From assembly GCF_002844195.1 (NCBI RefSeq), contig NZ_PEND01000009.1, forward strand, positions 62,001-126,000: 64,000 nucleotides of DNA, given 5' to 3'. A program made the position numbers and the translations under genes. Source of the stretch: Halegenticoccus soli. Lineage in GTDB: Archaea; Halobacteriota; Halobacteria; Halobacteriales; Haloferacaceae. How positions within the stretch are numbered: position 1 is the stretch's first letter; the number at the start of each line of letters is the position of its first letter. This document shows, in pieces, positions 16,462-24,880 of this stretch. The notes under the pieces were generated by a model. That model was not told the origin of the DNA. It worked only from the letters and a program-made list of their open reading frames with translations, and ran no database searches.

Positions 16462-17148
16462 ATGGAAGAGAGCATTTCGGGGTTCAAACAGCGCGGCTCG
16501 TGGGGCGACATCGTCGAGCACGGCGAACGCATCACCAGCGCGCTCCGGGAGGCCGGCGCCGACGGCGACGCCTTCGAAGACTGGGACGAGTGGCGACCGA
16601 AATCTCACGAGCGGCTCGGCGAGGACGTGAACGAGAAGACGGCAGAGAAGGCCAGCGTGGGCGAGGGCGAGGGCGAAAAGGCCGGGAAGGACCCGGACGA
16701 CGACCTGAAGACCGCGGGCGAGAAACTGTCCGAGTCCTACGAGCGGGTCGAAGTCGGGGACAACGAGGGCGCGATCGAGAGCTGGCAGGACTCGATCGAC
16801 TACGTCGCGCGGGCGGCCGACTCCGCCGGTCGGAAGGCCATCCGCGCCGTCGAGGGAACCGTCTACCGGAAGGTGATGACCCAGCTCGCGCCGTACTACT
16901 TCGACAACGAGCTGATCAGCGCCAACATCCAGAAGACGACCCGCGGCGAGGACGAGGAGACGTTCATCTTCGAGGTGAACGTCAACGACGACGACCTGAA
17001 GCGGGAAGTCAGCCGACGCCTCGGCGAGTACGAGGACGAGATCGACCGCTGGCACGTCGACACCGAAAAGGACACGGAGACCGTCGAGGCCGTCGAGGGC
17101 GTCGAACCGCCCAAGCCGCCGAGCGAGACGAGGAGCACGACGAACTGA
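16462..17148 (+). CDS. DUF5828-like haloarchaeal protein
   Basis: A 228-residue acidic soluble protein starting MEESISGFKQRGSWGDIVEHG. The middle (residues about 50-85) is a Glu/Lys/Asp-rich low-complexity linker. The C-terminal part has an ordered domain with 'YRKVMTQLAPYYFDNELISA' and 'ETFIFEVNVNDDDLKREVSR'. I recall this family as DUF5828, restricted to haloarchaea, but cannot verify the number here. A TATA box supports the ATG at 16462. Role unknown. Confidence 0.7.
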   Translation: MEESISGFKQRGSWGDIVEHGERITSALREAGADGDAFEDWDEWRPKSHERLGEDVNEKTAEKASVGEGEGEKAGKDPDDDLKTAGEKLSESYERVEVGDNEGAIESWQDSIDYVARAADSAGRKAIRAVEGTVYRKVMTQLAPYYFDNELISANIQKTTRGEDEETFIFEVNVNDDDLKREVSRRLGEYEDEIDRWHVDTEKDTETVEAVEGVEPPKPPSETRSTTN

Positions 17149-17227
17149 CAGGCCGTTTTCCGTCCCGGTTTCGGGCCGTCGATCCGTCGCCAAACAGTGA
17201 TAACGACTGAGCGAGAGGTGACAGTCG

Positions 17228-17467
17228 ATGCAGGAACCGCTCCGCGCGAAGTCCGGAGAACTGACCGCCGAGGAGATCCTGGCGGCGCTGCGCGAGGGCC
17301 GTCGAGTCGTCATCGAGACCGAAATGCTCGGCTCGACCCACGAGGTGACGCTGCGCAGCGACGGCGAGACGTACTACTGCGACACGCCGACGACGCTGCA
17401 CAAACACGCGACCGAAGAGGAGATGCGGACGTGCATCCGCAAGATGGGGTACGGGAAGTCCCGCTGA
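17228..17467 (+). CDS. small conserved haloarchaeal protein
   Basis: A 79-residue protein, MQEPLRAKSGELTAEEILAA at the N-terminus, then a beta-hairpin-like 'RRVVIETEMLGSTHEVTLRS' and 'TYYCDTPTTLHKHATEEEM', ending 'CIRKMGYGKSR'. Two Cys and a His-x-His-like KH-AT pattern might bind metal, but that is speculative. A compact fold is suggested by the length and composition. No family known to me; not overlapped by a better candidate. Confidence 0.65.
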   Translation: MQEPLRAKSGELTAEEILAALREGRRVVIETEMLGSTHEVTLRSDGETYYCDTPTTLHKHATEEEMRTCIRKMGYGKSR

Positions 17468-17582
17468 ATCGGCCGCCTGACCCGCGATCTCTGCCCCGTC
17501 GGCGTTCGTTTCACCCCGTTTCCGGATCGACCCAAATCCTTTTGGGAAATCGGCTTTACCGCGTCCGGTCGTGCCGGCGCGT

Positions 17583-17936
17583 ATGAGCATCGACGAATCC
17601 AGACCCGTCACGACCGACGTCGAGACCGCCTCCGCGCCGTCGCTGTCCGCCGAGACGGTGAGCGGAATCTTCGCCGACGCGCGCTCGCGCACGCTCGTCC
17701 ACTCGCTCGAGGCGGGCGACGCGCCGCTCGAACTCGACGAACTGGCCCGGCGAGTGGCGGCGGCCGAGTTCGGAACCGACGCAGACGCGGTCCCCGACGA
17801 CCGCTACGAGCGGGTGCTCGTCTCGCTGTACGAGGAACACCTTCCGGGACTCGAATCGGCGGGGCTCGTCGACCTCTCCCGGCGGAACGGCGTTTTCGTC
17901 GCGCCGAACGAGGACGCGCTCGCGGCGCTGGTCTGA
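17583..17936 (+). CDS. winged-helix-like haloarchaeal protein (DUF7344 type)
   Basis: A 117-residue protein with a disordered acidic N-terminus (MSIDESRPVTTDVETASAPS) followed by a domain with the haloarchaeal DUF7344 pattern: 'IFADARSRTLVHSLE', 'LDELARRVAA', 'RVLVSLYEEHLPGLESAGLV', a winged-helix arrangement often seen beside regulators. ATG 17583 is chosen over an in-frame GTG 12 bases upstream. Family assignment is from memory. DNA binding is likely but unproven. Confidence 0.65.
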   Translation: MSIDESRPVTTDVETASAPSLSAETVSGIFADARSRTLVHSLEAGDAPLELDELARRVAAAEFGTDADAVPDDRYERVLVSLYEEHLPGLESAGLVDLSRRNGVFVAPNEDALAALV

Positions 17937-18007
17937 GCCGGTCTGACACCCTCCGAGCGCCCCGCGTCGAGCAGAAGCTTAATCGCCGTCATGGCCGAAG
18001 TGGGGGT

Positions 18008-18379
18008 ATGGCCGACGCCCCCGACATGGAGGAGCTGATCGGGACGAGCGACCCGAGTTTTCAGCACGTCCTCGCCTGCGTCTTCGGCATCCAGAACCAC
18101 GAGAGCCGGACGTACCTCGCGCTGCTCGACAACCCCGGAAGCACCGTCGCCGAGTTGGCGGACCGGCTCGACCGCGACCGCAGCAACGTCAACCGGTCGC
18201 TGACGACGCTCCTGGAGAAGGGGCTCGCCCGGCGCGAGCGGCGGCTGCTCGACCCCGGCGGCTACGTCTACCAGTACACCGCGACCCCGCTCCCGGAGGC
18301 GAAGGAGATGCTCCACGAGACGCTCGACGAGTGGGTCGAGAACGTCCACGAGCGCATCGACGAGTTCGGGACCGAGTAG
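18008..18379 (+). CDS. MarR/TrmB-like helix-turn-helix regulator
   Basis: A 123-residue DNA-binding protein. A winged HTH spans residues about 35-95: 'TYLALLDNPGSTVAELADRL' with recognition helix 'DRSNVNRSLTTLLEKGLARR' and a wing 'LLDPGGYVYQYTATPL'. The C-terminus 'AKEMLHETLDEWVENVHERI' is a dimerisation helix. An internal 'FGIQNHESRTYLAL' is typical of haloarchaeal TrmB-like regulators without the sugar-binding domain. It lies between DUF7344-like and thrC genes, 102 bases before thrC; the target is unknown. Confidence 0.8.
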   Translation: MADAPDMEELIGTSDPSFQHVLACVFGIQNHESRTYLALLDNPGSTVAELADRLDRDRSNVNRSLTTLLEKGLARRERRLLDPGGYVYQYTATPLPEAKEMLHETLDEWVENVHERIDEFGTE

Positions 18380-18481
18380 CGAGCCTCCGGAGACGGTCGC
18401 CGCGAGCCGGTCGGGCGATCGGCTCGGCAGCATTCTCTCGGAACCGTCCAACTTTTCCCCGCGGGGGACGACCCCCGGGTG

Positions 18482-19798
18482 ATGAGCTTAGACCTCTCCG
18501 CGTCCGCCCCGTCGGCACCCGACGCCGCCGAGGACGGCGTCTGGCTGGAGTGCATCGAGTGCGGCGAGACGTTCGCGCCCTTCGAGGCGGTTCGGTACAC
18601 CTGCGACGAGTGCGAGGGCCTGCTCGAAGTCCGCTACGCCGACCTCCCGACCTGGGAGGACTTCGAGGGGCGGGGGCGCGGCGTCTGGCGCTACGCGGCC
18701 GCGCTCCCGTTCGACGAGGGGGTGAGCCTCCCCGAGGGCGACACGCCCCTCCACCGCGTCCCGCGGCTGGAGGAGTCGGTCGGCGTCCACCGCCTCCGGA
18801 TCAAGCACGAGGGGATGAACCCGACGGGCAGCTTCAAGGACCGCGGGATGACCGTCGGCGTCACCGTCGCGGAACGCCTCGGCGCGGATCGCCTCGCGTG
18901 CGCGAGCACCGGCAACACGAGCGCCGCGCTCGCCGCCTACGGGTCACGGGCCGGCCTCGAAACGCTGGTGCTCCTCCCGTCGGGGAAGGTCGCGGCGGGG
19001 AAGGTCGCCCAGGCGGCGCTGCACGGCGCGCGCATCCTCGAGGTCGACGGCAACTTCGACGCCTGCCTCGACATCGTCCAGGAGCTCGCCGCCCGCGGCG
19101 AGGCGTACCTCCTCAACTCGCTCAACCCCTTCCGGCTGGAGGGGCAGAAGACGATCGGGCTCGAAATTCTGGAGGAGTTCTACGCCGACGAGGGGCGCTA
19201 CCCCGACCGGATCGTCCTCCCGGTCGGCAACGCCGGCAACACCGCCGCGCTGTACAAGGCGTTCCGCGAACTCGTCCAAAGCGGCGCGCTGCACCCCCGG
19301 GACGTGCCGAAGCTGACCGGCGTGCAGGCCGAAGGGGCGGCCCCGATGGTCGAGGCGATCGAGGGCGGCGCGGACGAGGTTCGGCGCTGGGACGAGGTCG
19401 AGACGAAGGCGACGGCGATCCGCATCGGCAACCCCGTCAACGCCCCGAAGGCGCTGCCGGGCATCCGCGAGACGGGCGGCACCGCGGTCGCCGTCTCCGA
19501 CGAGGCGATCACCTCGGCCCAGCGCGCGCTCGCGAGGGAGGGCGTGGGCGTCGAGCCCGCCTCCGCGGCGTCCGTGGCCGGCCTCCGGAAGCTCAGGGAC
19601 GAGGGCGTCGTCGAGGCGGACGAGGACGTGGTCTGCCTCACGACCGGACACCTGCTGAAGGACCCCGACGCGGCCTTCGCGGCCGGCAACGAGCCCGAGT
19701 CCGTCCCGAACTCGACGGACGGGGTGCTCCGCCACCTCGAAGGGCGGTCGGACGGCCGGGGACGGCTCGGTAAGCTGATCGGGCTGTTCAGCCGCTGA
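18482..19798 (+). CDS. thrC: threonine synthase
   Basis: PLP enzyme converting O-phosphohomoserine to threonine. 438 residues. An N-terminal zinc-ribbon-like segment has two Cys pairs ('CIECGETF' and 'CDECEGLL'), common in archaeal ThrC. The PLP lysine is in 'GSFKDRGMTVGV' (about residue 119), 'CASTGNTSAALAAYG' is the substrate/phosphate-binding motif and 'PVGNAGNTAALYKAF' the PLP-phosphate loop. ATG 18482 directly follows an in-frame GTG. The first ~20 residues and the C-terminal ~35 are low complexity. Not in an obvious operon with other Thr genes. Confidence 0.95.
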   Translation: MSLDLSASAPSAPDAAEDGVWLECIECGETFAPFEAVRYTCDECEGLLEVRYADLPTWEDFEGRGRGVWRYAAALPFDEGVSLPEGDTPLHRVPRLEESVGVHRLRIKHEGMNPTGSFKDRGMTVGVTVAERLGADRLACASTGNTSAALAAYGSRAGLETLVLLPSGKVAAGKVAQAALHGARILEVDGNFDACLDIVQELAARGEAYLLNSLNPFRLEGQKTIGLEILEEFYADEGRYPDRIVLPVGNAGNTAALYKAFRELVQSGALHPRDVPKLTGVQAEGAAPMVEAIEGGADEVRRWDEVETKATAIRIGNPVNAPKALPGIRETGGTAVAVSDEAITSAQRALAREGVGVEPASAASVAGLRKLRDEGVVEADEDVVCLTTGHLLKDPDAAFAAGNEPESVPNSTDGVLRHLEGRSDGRGRLGKLIGLFSR

Positions 19799-19949
19799 GG
19801 CCGGTCGCCGTTCGGTCGCCGAAGTCGGCCGGGCCAGTCTGCCGCTGAAGCCGAACGGCGTTCGGCTTCGGCTCGACCCCCCGGCGCATGACGCGCGTGC
19901 GACCGGGGTCTGACGCACGTTTTTATCGCCCTCGTCCCTACGTCGACGC

Positions 19950-20285
19950 GTGCCACAGCAGGGCCTGTCGACCGAAGCCGCACCCGGCGGGCGCGAGCGC
20001 GGACGGCCCCTCGACTCGGCGGACTCCGCGCAGGAAGCCGCGCCCCGCGACGTCGCGACCGGCGGCACCGGTGCGCGCGAGGCGGCCGACCGAATCGCGG
20101 AGCTCGAAGCCGAGGTCCGATCGCTCGAACGCCGACTCGCCCGCAGCGAGGCCGCCCGCCGGGACGTCATCGACCAGTACGAACGCCTCATCTCCGACGC
20201 GAACCGGTCGTCGGCCCGGTCCGAACGGTCGACGGTCGGCGCGTCTCTTCTCGGCCGTCTCAAACGCCTTCTCGGGTCGATCTGA
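19950..20285 (+). CDS. small coiled-coil protein
   Basis: A 111-residue protein with a disordered acidic/Ala-rich N-terminal half and a coiled coil at residues about 48-78 ('ADRIAELEAEVRSLERRLAR'), ending in a basic 'LGRLKRLLGSI'. The GTG start lies about 27 bases after a T-rich TATA-like element (CGTTTTTATCG, 19918-19928), matching leaderless spacing. Possibly a membrane-associated or DNA-associated helper; no family recognised. Confidence 0.6.
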   Translation: MPQQGLSTEAAPGGRERGRPLDSADSAQEAAPRDVATGGTGAREAADRIAELEAEVRSLERRLARSEAARRDVIDQYERLISDANRSSARSERSTVGASLLGRLKRLLGSI

Positions 20286-20390
20286 TCCGTCTATCCGCCG
20301 TTTTTCTACGCTGACGAATCGGCGTGCGGGACCGTCCGATAGGAGGGTCTGGGTAGTCGATTTCGAAGGGATTCCGCCGTGGCCACGTGG

Positions 20391-20471
20391 CCAACACGTT
20401 TGGCCGCAATCACTCTACCAACACGTTTGGCCGCAATCACTCTACCAACACGTTTGGCCACAGTCACTCTA
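20391..20471. repeat. three tandem 27-bp repeats
   Basis: Units at 20391-20417, 20418-20444 and 20445-20471. The first two are identical and the third differs at two bases. Each starts CCAACACGTTTGGCC and ends CACTCTA. A perfect 12-bp palindrome GGCCACGTGGCC (20381-20392) abuts the first unit. The third unit contains the stop codon and last codons of the lipoprotein gene on the minus strand. There is no spacer between units, so it is not a CRISPR array. Confidence 0.9.
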
Positions 20472-21084
20472 GCCGGAACTCGAACCCCCACGTCCCGACG
20501 TCTCCGAGTTCCTCCTCGATCCGATACGTGCTGGCCTTTGGACATCCCCCGGACAGTTCACCATCGACGCCGACCACTGCGTACTCCCGCTTGCGACGCT
20601 GGCCGGGGTCGAGGGTCGTATTTTTGATTCCGTCGGCGCCGACGAACTGGTCGACCCGGGCACACCCGCTGTCGGTCTCCATCAGTTGATTCCGGATTTC
20701 CTCGTCCAGACCGACCACGAGGGTTCCGGTTTCGGTGTGTACACCCTGTGGGAGCGGCAGGTCGCCGGTCTGTCCAGTGTACGACCAACTCACGCTCTCG
20801 TTGCCCGTGTTTTCGACCGCGATCTCAAGATTCGGTATCGCGGTGGCACCCAACCGACTGCCGGTGACGCTTACGTCGTAGTTCACTGGTCCCGGACCCG
20901 CGTCCGCGGAGACGATCGAGAACTCCATTTGTGTCGATTCGCCGGCTCCGCCCGTGCTTCCGTTTCCTCCGGCGTTGGTTCCTCCGCTATTCAGCTCCCG
21001 CTGTTTGTCGATGGTGCCGATGCAACCACCCGTACTGACAACGGCTGCGCTCCCGACGCCGAGCAGAAACGTACGGCGTTTCAT
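20464..21084 (-). CDS. secreted lipoprotein, unknown function
   Basis: A 206-residue protein with a Tat-like N-terminus (MKRRTFLLGVGSAAVVSTGG) and lipobox 'TGGC' (Cys21), so it is membrane-anchored outside the cell. A Gly/Asn/Ser linker follows, then a beta-rich domain ('EFSIVSADAGPG', 'NLEIAVENTGNESVSWSY') that resembles an Ig-like or CARDB-type sandwich. Two more Cys ('DSGCARVDQF', 'LSGGCPKAS') could form a disulfide. Its base composition looks less GC-rich than the neighbours, a hint of recent acquisition. The stop lies in the third 27-bp repeat. A TATA-like GTTTAAAC (21119-21126) is about 38 bases upstream. Confidence 0.8.
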   Translation of the reverse strand: MKRRTFLLGVGSAAVVSTGGCIGTIDKQRELNSGGTNAGGNGSTGGAGESTQMEFSIVSADAGPGPVNYDVSVTGSRLGATAIPNLEIAVENTGNESVSWSYTGQTGDLPLPQGVHTETGTLVVGLDEEIRNQLMETDSGCARVDQFVGADGIKNTTLDPGQRRKREYAVVGVDGELSGGCPKASTYRIEEELGDVGTWGFEFRLE

Positions 21085-21288
21085 ACGCGACCCAATGTAG
21101 CCGAGTTAGTAGCCATTCCGTTTAAACAAAGAGCGATTTCACACATGATTGCGCCGGCTCTACGCGGTAGAACGTCGCTTTCATCCCTCGTGCGGGCCTA
21201 CTCACTCGGCGATCGGAGTCGACAATTTTCCTGAAGTTGTGAACCGGGAGCGTTCACGCGCTACGAAAAGCTATCGCACGTTGAAACG

Positions 21289-21293
21289 AAAAA
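21289..21293 (-). terminator. T-run after serA
   Basis: Five consecutive T on the minus strand, 14 bases beyond the serA stop, in a local T-rich stretch. Archaeal termination often uses T-runs without a hairpin. Weak evidence by itself. Confidence 0.3.
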
Positions 21294-21306
21294 GACACAA
21301 ACCGGG

Positions 21307-22896
21307 CTACTCGCCGGTGCCGTTCAGGACGATCGTCCGGACGCCGATGATGCGCTCGTCGGATTCGAGCGTGTCGATCACGTCCTCGGGCACCTCGGTG
21401 TCGAGGTTGTAGACGGTGAGCGCCTCGCCGCCGAAGGTCTCGCGGGCGTTGAACATCCCCGCGATGTTGATGTCGTGATCCCCGAGCACCGTCCCGATGA
21501 GGCCGATGACGCCGGGTCGGTCGTAGTTGCGCGCGACGAGCATGTGCCCGTGCGGGATGGCGTCGACGCGGTAGCCGTCGATGCGGACGATGCGGGGGTC
21601 GTCGCCGGCGAAGAGCGTCCCGCAGACCGACACCGAGTCCTCGCCGTCGCCGACCGTCACCGTGACGAGGCTCTGGAAGTCCTCGGCCTGCCTGGTCTTC
21701 GTCTCGGCCACCTCGATGCCGCGCTCCTCGGCCATCTGCGGGGCGTTGACCGCGTTGACCTGCCACTCCAGGGGGGTGAACACGCCCTTGAGCGCGCTCG
21801 CGGTCACGAGGTCGACCTCCTCCGCCGCGATATCGCCCTCGTAGCGCACGTCGATCTCCGAGATGCGGCCGTCGAACACCTGCACGGCGACCTTGCCGGC
21901 CGTCTCCGCGAGGTCGATGTACGGGCGGATGCGCGGGAAGGCGCTCTCGTCCACGGACGGGGCGTTGAGGGCGTTCATCACGGGCTCCTCGCGGAACGCC
22001 GCGACGACCTGCTCGGCGATGCTCGTGGCGACGTTCTCCTGGGCGGCCGACGTGCTCGCGCCGAGGTGCGGGGTGACGACGACGTCCTCGACCCCGAGCA
22101 GGGGGTTGTCCGTGCCGATCGGTTCCTCGGCGAACACGTCGACAGCGGCCCCGTCGAGCGTGCCGTCTTCGACGGCCGCCGCGAGCGCCCCCTCGTCGAC
22201 GACGCCGCCGCGGGCGCAGTTGACGAGGTAGCCGCCGCCCATCAGTTCGAGCTCCTCGGTCGAGATGAGCCCCTCCGTCTCGGGGGTGAGCGGCGTGTGG
22301 ACGGTGAGGAAGTCGGCGCGTTCGAGACACTCATCGAACCCGACGAGCTCCGCGCCGAGCTGTTCGGCGCGCTCCTCGCCGATGTAGGGGTCGTAGGCGA
22401 CGAGGTCCATCCCGAGCGAGCCGAGGCGCTTTGCGACCTCCTGGCCGACGCGGCCGAGCCCGACGATGCCGAGCGTCTTGCCGTTGACCTCGGTGCCGAG
22501 GTAGTCCTTCTTCGCCCACTCGCCCGCCTTGAGCCGGACGTGCGCCTGCGGGATCGAGCGCGCGGCGGCGAACGCCATCGCGACCGTGTGCTCGGCGGCG
22601 GCGCGGACGTTCCCCTCGGGGGCGTTCGCGACGATCACGCCGTGGTCGGTGGCGGCGTCGATGTCGATGTTGTCGACGCCGATGCCCGCGCGGCCGACGA
22701 TGACGAGCTCCGGCGCGGCCTCGAACACCTCCCGCGTGACCTGCGTTCCGGATCGAACGATCAACGCGTTCGCGTCGGAGACGGCGTTCAACAGCGCTTC
22801 ACCCTCGGCGTCGTAGGCGGTTTCGACCTCGTGGCCCGCCTCGCGTAACGTGTCGAGGCCGGCTTCCGCGATCGGGTCCGTGACGAGTACCCGCAT
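21307..22896 (-). CDS. serA: D-3-phosphoglycerate dehydrogenase
   Basis: First step of serine synthesis: 3-phosphoglycerate + NAD to 3-phosphohydroxypyruvate. 529 residues, the long form. Domains in order: catalytic/NAD domain (1-315) with 'GIVGLGRVGQEVAKRL' (Rossmann GxGxxG), catalytic 'NCARGGVVDEGAL' (Arg) and 'PHLGASTSAAQ' (His); an intervening allosteric domain (about 320-450); and a C-terminal ACT domain ('HDINIAGMFNARETFGGEAL', about 455-529) that normally senses serine. The sensor kinase lies 64 bases upstream on the same strand and may be cotranscribed. SerB is 1.2 kb away. Confidence 0.96.
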   Translation of the reverse strand: MRVLVTDPIAEAGLDTLREAGHEVETAYDAEGEALLNAVSDANALIVRSGTQVTREVFEAAPELVIVGRAGIGVDNIDIDAATDHGVIVANAPEGNVRAAAEHTVAMAFAAARSIPQAHVRLKAGEWAKKDYLGTEVNGKTLGIVGLGRVGQEVAKRLGSLGMDLVAYDPYIGEERAEQLGAELVGFDECLERADFLTVHTPLTPETEGLISTEELELMGGGYLVNCARGGVVDEGALAAAVEDGTLDGAAVDVFAEEPIGTDNPLLGVEDVVVTPHLGASTSAAQENVATSIAEQVVAAFREEPVMNALNAPSVDESAFPRIRPYIDLAETAGKVAVQVFDGRISEIDVRYEGDIAAEEVDLVTASALKGVFTPLEWQVNAVNAPQMAEERGIEVAETKTRQAEDFQSLVTVTVGDGEDSVSVCGTLFAGDDPRIVRIDGYRVDAIPHGHMLVARNYDRPGVIGLIGTVLGDHDINIAGMFNARETFGGEALTVYNLDTEVPEDVIDTLESDERIIGVRTIVLNGTGE

Positions 22897-22960
22897 GTGC
22901 GTAGGGACCGTCGGCCCGCGGTTAAGGGTTTCTTCGACGGCGGATAGTGCATGCCCTTCG

Positions 22961-24007
22961 CTAGCGCGCTTCCCTTCGCTCGGCGGCGCGCGCCCGCGGC
23001 AGGCTGACCCTGAACACCGTGCCCGTCGGCTCGTTGTCCGAGACGCGAAGCGCCCCGCCGTACCGCCGCGCGAGCGTCGCGACGAGGTGCAGGCCGAACC
23101 CGAAGAGGTCCGAGTCCGACTCGCCGGCGTTGAGTGCGGCCGAAAGTTCCTCCGGGAGGCCGGGACCGTTGTCCGCGAGACACACCGTCGCGGTGTCGTC
23201 TGTCGTCTCGGTCCACACGTCGACGCTCGGCTCGTCGACGGCGTGCTCCGCGGCGTTCAAGAGCAGCGTCTCGAAGAGCACGCCGACGCCGTCGTCGGCC
23301 ACGACGGTCAGTCGCTCCGGGAGGTCGGCCGTCACCTCGACGCCGTCCCTGTCGCCAGCCTTCGACGCCTCCTCGCGGAGCACTCCGGCGAGATCGATCG
23401 GCCGCGCGCGCTCCGTCTCCCCGGTGAGGAGTCGCATCCGGCGGACCTGCCGGGCGACGGTCCGCGCCCACCGGAGGATCGTGGCCGCGTCGTCGGGGTC
23501 CGGCCGCTCGCGCAGGCGCTCGGCCCGACCGATCACCACCTGCATCGCGTTGAGCACGTTGTGTCGGAGGATTTCGTTGAGAAAGTCGAGCCGGTCCCGC
23601 TCCTCGGCGAGCGCCCGCTCGTGCTGTTTGCGGCGGGCGTCGGTCGTCCCGAGGTAGAGTCCGGCCATCGCGCCCGCCGCGAGGTACATCCCCGTCAGGC
23701 CGGCCGGGTGAACGGCGGCACCGCCCTCCGCCACGGTGACCGTGAGCACCCACAGGTTCAGAAGCTGGACGCCGGCGACGACGGCGATCGTCCGGGACGT
23801 GACCGCGACGACGAATCCGGGGGACTCCCGTCGCGCGTACTCGTACCCGGCGTACGCCACGCCGGAGAGCAGTATCAAGGGGAGCACCGCCTCCAGAAGC
23901 AGCGACAGCAGCGCGTGCGGTTCGAGGAGGAGGTGCGCGAGCGGGACGAACGAGAGGCCGACGGCCACGATCGACAGCGACCATCGCTTCAACGCCCCGG
24001 CGATCAT
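22961..24007 (-). CDS. membrane sensor histidine kinase
   Basis: A 348-residue kinase. The N-terminal half has about five or six membrane helices (residues 10-130). Then come a dimerisation/phosphoacceptor helix with 'LNEILRHNVLNAMQVV' (His in the haloarchaeal 'LRHN' H-box) and an ATPase domain with N-box 'LLLNAAEHAVD', G1 'DNGPGLPEEL' and G2 'FGFGLHLV'. ATG 24007 is chosen over TTG 24028 because the TATA-like AATTATTAAAG (about 24033-24043, minus strand) lies about 30 bases upstream. No response regulator is adjacent. It is placed between serA (same strand) and serB (divergent). The stimulus is probably membrane-sensed. Confidence 0.87.
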   Translation of the reverse strand: MIAGALKRWSLSIVAVGLSFVPLAHLLLEPHALLSLLLEAVLPLILLSGVAYAGYEYARRESPGFVVAVTSRTIAVVAGVQLLNLWVLTVTVAEGGAAVHPAGLTGMYLAAGAMAGLYLGTTDARRKQHERALAEERDRLDFLNEILRHNVLNAMQVVIGRAERLRERPDPDDAATILRWARTVARQVRRMRLLTGETERARPIDLAGVLREEASKAGDRDGVEVTADLPERLTVVADDGVGVLFETLLLNAAEHAVDEPSVDVWTETTDDTATVCLADNGPGLPEELSAALNAGESDSDLFGFGLHLVATLARRYGGALRVSDNEPTGTVFRVSLPRARAAERREAR

Positions 24008-24141
24008 CGATATCGACGACTGAGTCAAGTCTTTAATAATTTCCCTTCTCTGATGAAAGCCCGGAACACCACCCGCTTCTTCCCGGCCGTAAAACGGCCG
24101 ATTCAGGTGGTTTCAAACCGGCGCCCGTCTACGGTACGCGC

Positions 24142-24786
24142 ATGAAACTGGTCGCGTTCGATTTCGACGGGACGCTGTCGGACTCGGAGATGACGGTGCT
24201 GCTCGGAAAGCGCAGGGAAGCGGCGGCCGAGATGGCCGAGATCACGGAGCGGGCGATGAACGACGAGATCGGCTACGCGGAGAGCCTCCGCGAGCGCGCG
24301 CGCCTGCTCGCCGGGCTGGAGGTGGAAGCGGCCGAGGAGGCCTACGACGAGGTCGAACTCCGCCCCGGCGCCGCCGATCTCATCGCCCGGCTGAACGACT
24401 ACGGCCACCACACCGCGATCCTGACGGGCGGATTCGAGCGCGGCGTCCGGCGCGCGCTGGAGAAGGAGGGCGCGTCGGTCGACACGATCGTCGCGAACCG
24501 CCTGCCCGTCGAGGGGGGTCGACTCACCGGCGAGGTCGAGGGGCCGCTCGTCGAGGGGACGAAGGACCGCGAGCTGGAGCGACTCGCGGCCGACCTCGGC
24601 GTGAAGATGGAGCGCACGATCGCCGTCGGCGACGGCGCGAACGACCTGCCGATGCTCGAAGTCGCCGGGTTCGCCGTCGGCTTCGTCCCGAAGGACGCGG
24701 TTCGGCCGGTCTGCGACGCCGTCGTCGAGTCGATGCGCGGGCTCGGCGAACTGTTCGAGGAACGCGGCGTGCTCCGACCGAAATAA
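24142..24786 (+). CDS. serB: phosphoserine phosphatase
   Basis: HAD hydrolase for the last step of serine synthesis. 214 residues. Motif I 'FDFDGTLSDSE' (nucleophile Asp, residues 6-10 region), motif II 'ILTGGFERG', Lys in 'EGTKDRELE', motif IV 'AVGDGANDLPML'. Length and order match archaeal SerB. Divergent from the sensor kinase with about 134 bases between, which include an AT-rich block. Confidence 0.93.
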   Translation: MKLVAFDFDGTLSDSEMTVLLGKRREAAAEMAEITERAMNDEIGYAESLRERARLLAGLEVEAAEEAYDEVELRPGAADLIARLNDYGHHTAILTGGFERGVRRALEKEGASVDTIVANRLPVEGGRLTGEVEGPLVEGTKDRELERLAADLGVKMERTIAVGDGANDLPMLEVAGFAVGFVPKDAVRPVCDAVVESMRGLGELFEERGVLRPK

Positions 24787-24880
24787 TCCGCGACGGGGAC
24801 GAACCGGGTACCCCTCGTACCCCTCCGATTTCGTCCCTCGTTCGGAACGGCTTTGTCGACAGAACGATCACATTCCCTCA

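Noticed and set aside
20391-20471. Possible CRISPR array.
   Set aside because: Repeat units are directly abutting with no spacers and no cas genes nearby.
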